A DNA stretch of 64,000 nt from NCBI RefSeq assembly GCF_900218065.1, contig NZ_OBMU01000001.1, positions 786,035-850,034 on the forward strand, in the 5' to 3' direction. This stretch comes from Novosphingobium sp. Chol11. GTDB lineage: Bacteria; Pseudomonadota; Alphaproteobacteria; Sphingomonadales; Sphingomonadaceae. The notes below the pieces were generated by a model that was not told the DNA's origin, did not search any database, and saw only the letters and a list, made by a program, of their open reading frames with translations. Positions 58,046 through 64,000 of the stretch are shown piece by piece. A program made the translations under genes and the position numbers. The stretch's first letter is position 1; every line of letters begins with the position of its first letter.

Positions 58046-59254
58046 ATGAAGCGCAGGAGCGGGCAGGACCCGGCTATCACCAAGAACTGGCGGCCCGCGA
58101 CCCTCGCCGTGCGGGGCGGCAGCGCGCGTAGCGAATGGGGCGAAACGTCCGAGGCGCTGTTTCTGACCAGCGGCTATTGCTACGACCGCGCCGAAGACGC
58201 GGCAGCGCGCTTCGCGGGTGATCAGCAGGGCATGACCTATAGCCGCCTGCAGAACCCGACCGTCGAGATGCTCGAAAAGCGTATCGCGCTGCTGGAGGGC
58301 GCCGAGGCCTGCCGCGCGACCGCGACGGGCATGGCGGCGATGACGGCGGCGCTGCTGTGCCAGCTGTCGGCAGGCGACCATGTGGTGGCTGGCAAGGCGC
58401 TGTTCGGATCGTGCCGCTGGCTGACCGACACGCTGCTGCCCAAGTTCGGGATCGAGACGACCACCGTCGAAGCTACCGACAATGATGCCTGGGAAGCGGC
58501 GGTGCGGCCGAATACCAAGGTATTCTTCTTCGAAACGCCTGCCAACCCGACGATGGACGTTGCGGATCTGGAAGCCATCTGCGGTATCGCGAAGAAGCAT
58601 GGCATCGTCAGCGTGGTCGATAATGCCTTCGCAACACCGGCGCTTCAGCGGCCGCTGGAGTTCGGCGCGGATGTCGTTGCCTACAGCGCGACCAAGATGA
58701 TGGACGGCCAGGGTCGCGTTCTGGCAGGCGCGATCTGCGGAACGGAGGATTTTATCCTCAACACGCTTCTGCCGTTCCACCGCAACACTGGGCCGACGCT
58801 GAGTGCGTTCAATGCCTGGGTGGTGCTGAAGGGTCTGGAGACGCTGGACTTGCGTATCCGCCGTCAGAGCGAGAATGCGCTCAAGGTCGCGAAGTTCTTG
58901 GAGGGTAGGGTGGCGAAGGTGCTTTACCCTGGCCTGGAAAGCCACCCCCAATATGCCCTTGCGGCGAAGCAGATGGAGATGGCCGGGCCGATCTTCTCCC
59001 TCTACGTCGGCGGCGGGCGGAAAGAAGCCCATGGCCTGCTCAACGGGCTGGAGCTGGTCGACATCAGCAATAATATCGGGGATTCCCGGTCGCTGATGAC
59101 GCATCCTGCTTCGACGACCCATTTCGGCATGGCCGAAGAGGCACGGCTGGAGGTTGGCATCACTGAAGACATGCTGCGGCTAAACGTCGGTCTGGAAGAT
59201 GCGGACGATGTGATCGAGGACCTCGATCGCGCGCTCAAGTCGATAGGCCGTTGA
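58046..59254 (+). CDS. metZ: O-succinylhomoserine sulfhydrylase
   Basis: PLP enzyme making homocysteine from O-succinylhomoserine and sulfide. Cys/Met-metabolism family: YSRLQNPTVEMLEKRIALLE, GMAAMTAALL and PANPTMDVADLEAI precede the PLP-binding Lys217 in VVAYSATKMMDGQG. The C-terminal TTHFGMAEEARLEVGITEDMLRLNVGLE is typical of MetZ. 402 residues. Translated right after leuB, so methionine and leucine genes share a message. Confidence 0.93.
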   Translation: MKRRSGQDPAITKNWRPATLAVRGGSARSEWGETSEALFLTSGYCYDRAEDAAARFAGDQQGMTYSRLQNPTVEMLEKRIALLEGAEACRATATGMAAMTAALLCQLSAGDHVVAGKALFGSCRWLTDTLLPKFGIETTTVEATDNDAWEAAVRPNTKVFFFETPANPTMDVADLEAICGIAKKHGIVSVVDNAFATPALQRPLEFGADVVAYSATKMMDGQGRVLAGAICGTEDFILNTLLPFHRNTGPTLSAFNAWVVLKGLETLDLRIRRQSENALKVAKFLEGRVAKVLYPGLESHPQYALAAKQMEMAGPIFSLYVGGGRKEAHGLLNGLELVDISNNIGDSRSLMTHPASTTHFGMAEEARLEVGITEDMLRLNVGLEDADDVIEDLDRALKSIGR

Positions 59255-59287
59255 CGAGAGCAGGGGGAAAGGCGCATTTCTTTAGCC

Positions 59288-59686
59288 GTGAACGCGCTCT
59301 TTCCCTTTCATGCGACCACACGCGATATAAACGTGCATGTTGCTGTTACGTTCCTGCCGGAGCAATCGGAGCCTGATCGCGGGCGCTGGTTCTGGGCCTA
59401 TCATATCCGAATCGAAAATGACGGGGATCAGCCCGTGCAGTTGCTCACACGCCATTGGGTGATCACGGATGGGCGTGGCGCGCAGCATCGGGTGGATGGT
59501 GACGGCGTGGTTGGCGAGCAACCGGTGGTACAGCCGGGAAAAAGCTATGACTATGTTTCGGGTTGCCCACTCAACACGCCGACCGGATCGATGCGCGGGC
59601 ATTATCACATGATCGGCGCCAGCGGGGAGACGTTCGACATCGCTATTCCTCATTTCGCGCTCATAGCCCCGGCGGTTGCCGAATGA
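59288..59686 (+). CDS. apaG: ApaG domain protein
   Basis: 132-residue ApaG (DUF525), an immunoglobulin-like beta fold. Family segments are FWAYHIRIENDGDQPVQLLTR, HWVITDGRG, VVGEQPVVQPGKSYDYVSG and MRGHYHMIG. It has been tied to cobalt resistance, magnesium efflux and Ap4A metabolism in different species, so the role here is open. GTG start at 59288. The stop overlaps the following regulator (ATGA). Confidence 0.9.
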   Translation: MNALFPFHATTRDINVHVAVTFLPEQSEPDRGRWFWAYHIRIENDGDQPVQLLTRHWVITDGRGAQHRVDGDGVVGEQPVVQPGKSYDYVSGCPLNTPTGSMRGHYHMIGASGETFDIAIPHFALIAPAVAE

Positions 59687-60474
59687 AGCGTACGCATTTG
59701 CCGTTGAACGGCCTGCGCGTGCTGGATGCTGCAGCGCGGCATTTGTCTTTCACGCGGGCGGCCGACGAACTGGCGGTGACACCCGCAGCCGTTGGCCAGC
59801 AAATCCGCGCGCTGGAGGACCTGCTTGGCGTCGTGCTCTTCCGCCGAACGCCCAAGGGCCTGGAGCTTACCCCGGAAACCGAAGCCGGGCTGGAAGCCTT
59901 GCGGGCGGGCTTCTTGGAATTCGAAGAAGCGGTAAGAGCGATGCAGGCGGGACAGTCCAGTTCCTCGCTGACCATAGCCGCTCCGCGGGACATCACCGCC
60001 AAATGGCTGCAACCGCGCCTCGCCAGCTATGCTGCCAGCCAACCCGATCTCAAATTCGCGCTGGTGGCGGCGGACGAGACGCTGGACTTTACGGAGGCCA
60101 ATCTCGACCTGGCGTTGCGTTTGACTGACGGGCCGGGCGAACATGAAGGGGTGAAGCTGGGCGAGGCGAGCTTTGTCACTGTTGAAGCGGCGGACGGCGG
60201 CCCTGAGCTTCGTGTCGATTGGCCCGGCTGTCCCACAGCGAGCGAACCGGCGGCGATCCGCGTCGCGGACGCCGGGCTCGCCATTGAAGCGGCGATCAAC
60301 GGTTTCGGGCGAGCTACAGTGCCACTGCTTTTGGCGCAGGCTGATATCGAGGCGGGGCGGGTGAAGCAGGTGGGGGAACAGCAGGCTTCCACGCTTGGCT
60401 ATTGGTTGATCGCTCCGCTGCCGCAATGGCGCCAGAAGAAGGTGAAGGCCTTGATAGAGGCGCTCCTTTCCTGA
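59683..60474 (+). CDS. LysR-family transcriptional regulator (GcvA-like)
   Basis: 263 residues. N-terminal winged HTH: LPLNGLRVLDAAARHLSFTR, then AADELAVTPAAVGQQIRALE and LFRRTPKGLELT. The substrate-binding domain (about 90-263) is short but has the usual SLTIAAPRDITAKWLQPRL start and DLALRLTDGP. The N-terminus resembles the GcvA/AmpR branch. It overlaps apaG by four bases; its targets are unknown but could include the metZ-apaG neighbourhood. The ATG at 59683 is chosen because the open frame upstream to 59563 is antisense-like apaG sequence. Confidence 0.88.
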   Translation: MKRTHLPLNGLRVLDAAARHLSFTRAADELAVTPAAVGQQIRALEDLLGVVLFRRTPKGLELTPETEAGLEALRAGFLEFEEAVRAMQAGQSSSSLTIAAPRDITAKWLQPRLASYAASQPDLKFALVAADETLDFTEANLDLALRLTDGPGEHEGVKLGEASFVTVEAADGGPELRVDWPGCPTASEPAAIRVADAGLAIEAAINGFGRATVPLLLAQADIEAGRVKQVGEQQASTLGYWLIAPLPQWRQKKVKALIEALLS

Positions 60475-60547
60475 CCAGCGGTTCGCGGCCTTCTTTGCTG
60501 CGGTTAGTTTTTTCTGGCTGGTCGATGCGATGAGGGGGAGTAGCGCG

Positions 60548-61111
60548 ATGGTCCTTCGATGCTTCAACGGGAAAGCTGGAGCGTGCGCTCTGTTGCTCCT
60601 CTGCCTGACGCCTGCCACCTGGGCGCAAGCGCCCTATGTAGCGGACGTCACTGAGGCGAGGGAGAAGGAATGGCGGTCCTTGGTGGCGGCAGCGCAGGGG
60701 GCCTATGCTGCAGGGCGCCCGCTGGAAGGCACTGAGCCCGCGCGAAAGGCACTGGCGCTGGCCGACGATCTGTTCGGGCCTGATGATCCCCGCACGTTGA
60801 TCTCCGCCAATGATCTCGCCCTATTATCGGAGAGCACTGGTCATTATCGCGATACCGAGCAATTGCTTCGGCGGGTATTCGACAGCTATCTGCGTACGCG
60901 CGGCGAAGACGACCCGAATTGCCAGTTGGCGCTGGAGAATTTGATCGACTTTTACCTGGCGCGAAAGCGGCCGGACGCCGCTGCGCCCTTGGTGACTTAC
61001 GCATTGGCCTCCTTCCGTAGAACAACCGGTGCAACCAGCGAGCGCAGCCGTCGGATGGAAGATATTGCGATGCGCCTTTCCACGCGCGATGCTGCCACGG
61101 CGGCGGACTGA
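60548..61111 (+). CDS. Exported TPR-like protein
   Basis: 187 residues, signal peptide ending in PATWA. A helical repeat region at about 30-150 has TPR-type pairs: LVAAAQGAYAAGRPLEGTEPARKALALADDLFG, DPRTLISANDLALLSESTGHYRDTEQLLRRVF and LALENLIDFYLARKRPDAA. This is the TPR_10/12 (kinesin-light-chain-like) pattern. SD GAGGGGGA is 9 bases before the ATG at 60548. Function unknown; it is the last gene before the AT-rich upstream region of the adhesin. Confidence 0.68.
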   Translation: MVLRCFNGKAGACALLLLCLTPATWAQAPYVADVTEAREKEWRSLVAAAQGAYAAGRPLEGTEPARKALALADDLFGPDDPRTLISANDLALLSESTGHYRDTEQLLRRVFDSYLRTRGEDDPNCQLALENLIDFYLARKRPDAAAPLVTYALASFRRTTGATSERSRRMEDIAMRLSTRDAATAAD

Positions 61112-61123
61112 GGCGATGTTCAT

Positions 61124-61138
61124 TATACCTAAGGTATA
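61124..61138. promoter_or_regulatory. Perfect 7-1-7 palindrome TATACCT-A-AGGTATA
   Basis: An exact inverted repeat in a gene-free region 13 bases after the TPR gene. It looks like a dimeric regulator site. The regulator is unknown. Confidence 0.4.
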
Positions 61139-61281
61139 GCCCGTAGGGTTAATTGCTAAACTGTCTGCGGCTGCTATCCCCATGTCACCATCGGACGCAG
61201 GCGTTCAATTTTCCGCTATTCGTCGGCAGGATGTCTGCCGTTTGCGGACTTGGCGCGCTAATGAATGTAAATCCGTTGGGT

Positions 61282-61334
61282 CGCAAATGGGCGGGCGGTC
61301 GGCTAATTGGCTGGCCGCCCGCTTATCATTTGCG
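61282..61334. promoter_or_regulatory. Two-tier stem-loop in the adhesin upstream region
   Basis: Outer arms CGCAAAT (61282-61288) and ATTTGCG (61328-61334) enclose inner arms GCGGGCGG (61291-61298) and CCGCCCGC (61315-61322) around a 16-base loop. It could be a structured RNA or a terminator-like barrier. Confidence 0.45.
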
Positions 61335-61801
61335 GGTTAGGCGCTCAGCCGATGGGACATCATCTTACCCGCTGAATGACAAGGCGCATCGTCCGAGTCG
61401 CATCAGAGGCCAAAAAGAGAATTAACTTAGATTGCTTTCCAGCTATAAGACGAAGGATATATGGATATCTAAATAACTATATCGTTCGAAATAATACGTG
61501 AGTTATTTTTTCGACCCTATTGCATTTAAATGGTTAATAAAAGTTGATTTTCCGTGACTCACTTTACTGCCACCGAATAAGATTAGCCGTCGGGTCAGAA
61601 GTAATAAGACGATGGGGTTAATCCGGGGCGGTCGAAGGCTTGTTCAGCCTCACCGACGGGAGATTGCAGACAATAGGCAATAGCTGATCCGCTAATGCCA
61701 TATGTCGATGAAGATGAACTTCTCAATGCTCGTGTTGCGTTGGGGAACGATCTTCTGCGCACTTCTTCGGTCCGTCCCACGGTGACAGATGGGATGGAAA
61801 G

Positions 61802-64000
61802 ATGGATTTCGAGCGCGAATGGAATGTCGATGCCGCCGCTGACCGTCAGCAGGCGCATGACCCCGCACTGGATGCACTCGCTGCTCGGGTGAAGGGGCAC
61901 CATATCCAGCCAGGCACGATGCGCGCTGTCGCGATTGGCGCAGACGGCGTCGTTGTCCTCCCCGCGGGAACCGACATCAACGACATAGCCGTTGACGGCC
62001 GTAACCTGATCGTCACCCTGCCTGAAGGCACACAGATGGTCATTTTGGACGGCGCCGTCGTCGTACCGCGCATCGTCGTAGGCGACGTGGAAATTCCTTC
62101 GGTCAACCTGGCCGCGCTGTTGATCGGCGAAGAACCGCAGCCCGCTGCCGGCCCGACCCGCAGTTCTGGCGGCAATTTCCTGGCTGCCGAAGGGGATGTT
62201 GGAAATCCTCATGGTTTGGGTGACCTGCTGCCGCCGACCGAATTGTCCTTCAGCCAACCTGAAGAGCAGGAAATCCTTCCCATCGCGGCGGATGAAGACG
62301 AGGACAATCTGCCTCAGCTTGAGGTTCCTAGCTCAGGTGCTGGCACAGTCGTCGATGAATCAGGGCTGGGCGTAGTGAACCGCCCGGGCGAGTCTCCCGG
62401 GTCGAATGAACCGGCTCCGATTGAGACGACTACCGGCACGATCACCTATGTTGCGCTGGACGCACCGGCAACGATCGCGATCAATGGCCAGATCATCACG
62501 GCTGTAGGGCAGACGATTGTCGGGACCAGTGGCACGCTGACCATCGTCAGCATCGCTCCGGGCTCTGTCGGCTACACTTACACCGTGACGGACAATACGT
62601 CGGGTGACAACGTAACCGACAACTTCACGGTCACGGTGACAGACTCGGACGGCGACAGCGTCACCAAGGATCTGGTGATCAGCGTTATCGATGACGTGCC
62701 TACCGCGCATGATGATGTCGTCCAGCAGAGCGCAGAGGATGCCCCGGTCGCCATCAATGCGTTCGCCAACGACGTTTTCGGCGCGGACGGCGTCGACATA
62801 GACAATAATCCCGCCGTGCGCGTGACCATCCTCAGTGGTCCGGCCGAAGGCACGGTGGTCTACAATCCCACGACCGGCCTCTTCACTTTCACGCCCGTAG
62901 CTGGTCAGGAAGGCAGGGCCAGCTTCGTTTACCAGATCCAGGACGGTGATGGAGATACGTCGCAGGCCACCGTTACCATCACTCTGCAACCGGATTCGAC
63001 ACCGAGCGTCGAGGTTCAGGCAGGATCGGACACGCTGGTCGATGAGGCCGCGCTGAACCCCAATGGTTCCAGTGCCGCTTCGAACGGGGAGACCGCCGCT
63101 GGCGTCCTCCTCATTGCCACCGGCAACGACGCGGTCGGTTCGCTGGTCATCAACAATGTTGACGTGACCAATGGCGGAACGGTCAAGGGGAGCTTCGGCA
63201 CGCTCACGGTAAGCGGTTCGCCGGCGGCCGGCTATAGCTACAGCTATACGTTGGAAACCCCCACGTCGGGCGATGCCACGCAGGATAGCTTTGCAGTCAC
63301 CGTGACCGACAGCGATGGAGATGCTGCAGGTACGACGCTGAACATCGGCATCGTGGATGACCGGCCACAGTCCATCGATGATATCGGCAATGTTGTTGTA
63401 GAAGACAGTGCCGCAAGCACCCTCTCCGGCAATGTGCTGAGCAACGATGTGTCGGGCGCTGATACGCCCAAGAGCTTCGTCGCCTGGGGCGCGGATGCCG
63501 CGGCGGTGGCGGAACTCAACAGCTACGGCACGCTGACGCAGAACAGCGACGGCAGCTGGAGCTATGTGCTCGACAACAGCCGGTCGGCGACGCAGGCGCT
63601 GGGCAGCGGGTTCAGCCAGGACTTCACGCTCCATTATACGATGCAGGATGCTGATGGCGACCAGTCGCCCGCGACTTTGACCATCACGGTGAAGGGCGCC
63701 GATGACAGCGCAAGCGTCGTCACGGCAGCAGCGACCGGCCCAGACGCGACCGTCTATGAGGCGGGCCTGCCGAGCGGCACGGCGCATGACGGCAGCCATG
63801 TGACCTCCGGCACTTTCACCGTCTCTGCGACGGACGGCATCGCCAGCATCACGGTGGGTGGCACAAGCTTCACCCTGGCGCAGATGCAAGCATTCGGCAC
63901 GACCAATGGGGTGGTGAACACAGGCGAGGGGACGCTGACGCTCACGGGCTACAATGCTGCGACGAGAGCAGTGAGCTACAGCTATACGCTGCTCGCTACC
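61802..64000 (+). CDS. Large repetitive adhesin, LapA-like N-terminus (3' end beyond window)
   Basis: 733 codons open to the window edge from the ATG at 61802; no other start exists after the in-frame stop at 61715. The N-terminal ~150 residues (VVVLPAGTDINDIAVDGR, LIVTLPEGTQMVILDGAVVV, VEIPSVNLAALLIGEEP) form a beta-rich module ending in PAAG at residues 114-117, resembling the di-alanine site that LapG protease cuts in LapA-type adhesins. Next come acidic linkers and Ig/VCBS/T1SS-143-type repeats with TDSDGDSVTKDL, TDSDGDAAGTTL and QDADGDQSPATLTITV. It has no Sec signal peptide, so type I secretion with a C-terminal signal is expected. Likely a biofilm surface adhesin. Confidence 0.8.
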   Translation, partial: MDFEREWNVDAAADRQQAHDPALDALAARVKGHHIQPGTMRAVAIGADGVVVLPAGTDINDIAVDGRNLIVTLPEGTQMVILDGAVVVPRIVVGDVEIPSVNLAALLIGEEPQPAAGPTRSSGGNFLAAEGDVGNPHGLGDLLPPTELSFSQPEEQEILPIAADEDEDNLPQLEVPSSGAGTVVDESGLGVVNRPGESPGSNEPAPIETTTGTITYVALDAPATIAINGQIITAVGQTIVGTSGTLTIVSIAPGSVGYTYTVTDNTSGDNVTDNFTVTVTDSDGDSVTKDLVISVIDDVPTAHDDVVQQSAEDAPVAINAFANDVFGADGVDIDNNPAVRVTILSGPAEGTVVYNPTTGLFTFTPVAGQEGRASFVYQIQDGDGDTSQATVTITLQPDSTPSVEVQAGSDTLVDEAALNPNGSSAASNGETAAGVLLIATGNDAVGSLVINNVDVTNGGTVKGSFGTLTVSGSPAAGYSYSYTLETPTSGDATQDSFAVTVTDSDGDAAGTTLNIGIVDDRPQSIDDIGNVVVEDSAASTLSGNVLSNDVSGADTPKSFVAWGADAAAVAELNSYGTLTQNSDGSWSYVLDNSRSATQALGSGFSQDFTLHYTMQDADGDQSPATLTITVKGADDSASVVTAAATGPDATVYEAGLPSGTAHDGSHVTSGTFTVSATDGIASITVGGTSFTLAQMQAFGTTNGVVNTGEGTLTLTGYNAATRAVSYSYTLLAT

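Larger units (their letters stand above)
61112..61801. other. 690-bp AT-rich intergenic region upstream of the adhesin
   Basis: No convincing gene. It contains a 7-1-7 palindrome (61124-61138), a small hairpin CGGCAG/CTGCCG (61224-61240), a two-part stem-loop (61282-61334) and an unusually AT-rich stretch (about 61430-61610) in an otherwise GC-rich window. It probably holds the promoter and 5' leader of the large adhesin. Two short ORFs in it (61153-61425, 61695-61892) have no recognisable composition or family. Confidence 0.6.

Noticed and set aside
61153..61425. Small plus-strand ORF in the adhesin upstream region
   Set aside because: No family, no SD, and it covers the stem-loop; probably chance.
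62360..63889. A 509-codon open frame on the minus strand opposite the adhesin
   Set aside because: It is a shadow of the repetitive, GC-rich adhesin: no start context, no family, and arginine-rich low-complexity translation.

Overview
This 64 kb window is dense, high-GC chromosomal DNA from an alphaproteobacterium, most likely a sphingomonad (Sphingobium, Sphingomonas or Novosphingobium type). The evidence is an RcdA/DUF1465 gene, DUF2842 and DUF1467 proteins, the order zapA - 6S RNA - formyl-THF ligase diverging from tkt-gap-pgk-fda, and a 14-gene nuo operon running into birA-coaX-rnj. Apart from short palindromic repeats it looks like core chromosome. I see no rRNA, CRISPR array, prophage or transposase gene.

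Layout. 1-7.5 kb: RcdA-like fragment, a translationally coupled tamA-tamB pair for outer-membrane assembly, and a small outer-membrane barrel. 7.5-14.5 kb: pyrF with a LapA-domain membrane protein, an NHEJ pair (ku-ligD), a small membrane protein, an EF-hand protein, and purB. 14.5-21.2 kb: tRNA-Pro, a degenerate RadC-like protein opposite the thyA start, a branched-chain 2-oxoacid dehydrogenase operon (E1 alpha, E1 beta, E2; no E3), and a 382-bp element with 31-bp terminal inverted repeats carrying a GIY-YIG nuclease. 21.3-24.5 kb: AI-2E-type transporter, tRNA-Asp, DUF2842, formyl-THF cyclo-ligase, probable 6S RNA, zapA and an upstream coiled-coil gene. 24.6-35.5 kb: tkt-gap-pgk-fda, an AAC(3)-I-like acetyltransferase, DUF72, thiE, an L,D-transpeptidase overlapping an M23 peptidase gene, efp and an inositol monophosphatase. 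35.6-53.6 kb: nuoA to nuoN, then birA (apparently starting at CTG), coaX, rnj and a DUF1467 gene, mostly joined by 1- to 4-base overlaps. 53.7-61.1 kb: a two-component pair with a degenerate kinase ATP site, recO, leuB, metZ, apaG, a LysR regulator and a secreted TPR protein. 61.1-64 kb: a long AT-rich intergenic region, then the first 733 codons of a large repetitive type I-secreted adhesin that runs off the window.

The most interesting layer is the palindromic DNA. Three families of short inverted-repeat elements lie between genes. One copy is translated in frame inside the E2 linker, another appears to supply the ribosome-binding site of E1 beta, and one GIY-YIG gene is bracketed by perfect inverted copies of a related palindrome. 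The shared design (hairpin - spacer or nuclease gene - inverted hairpin) suggests a nuclease-linked palindromic element system comparable in outline to REP/RAYT, with the empty copies as non-autonomous members. Other points of note are a Fur-box-like site upstream of nuo, a chromosomal AAC(3)-I homologue, and an adhesin N-terminus with a possible LapG-type di-alanine site.

All calls come from reading the sequence and remembered family features. No database search was run.
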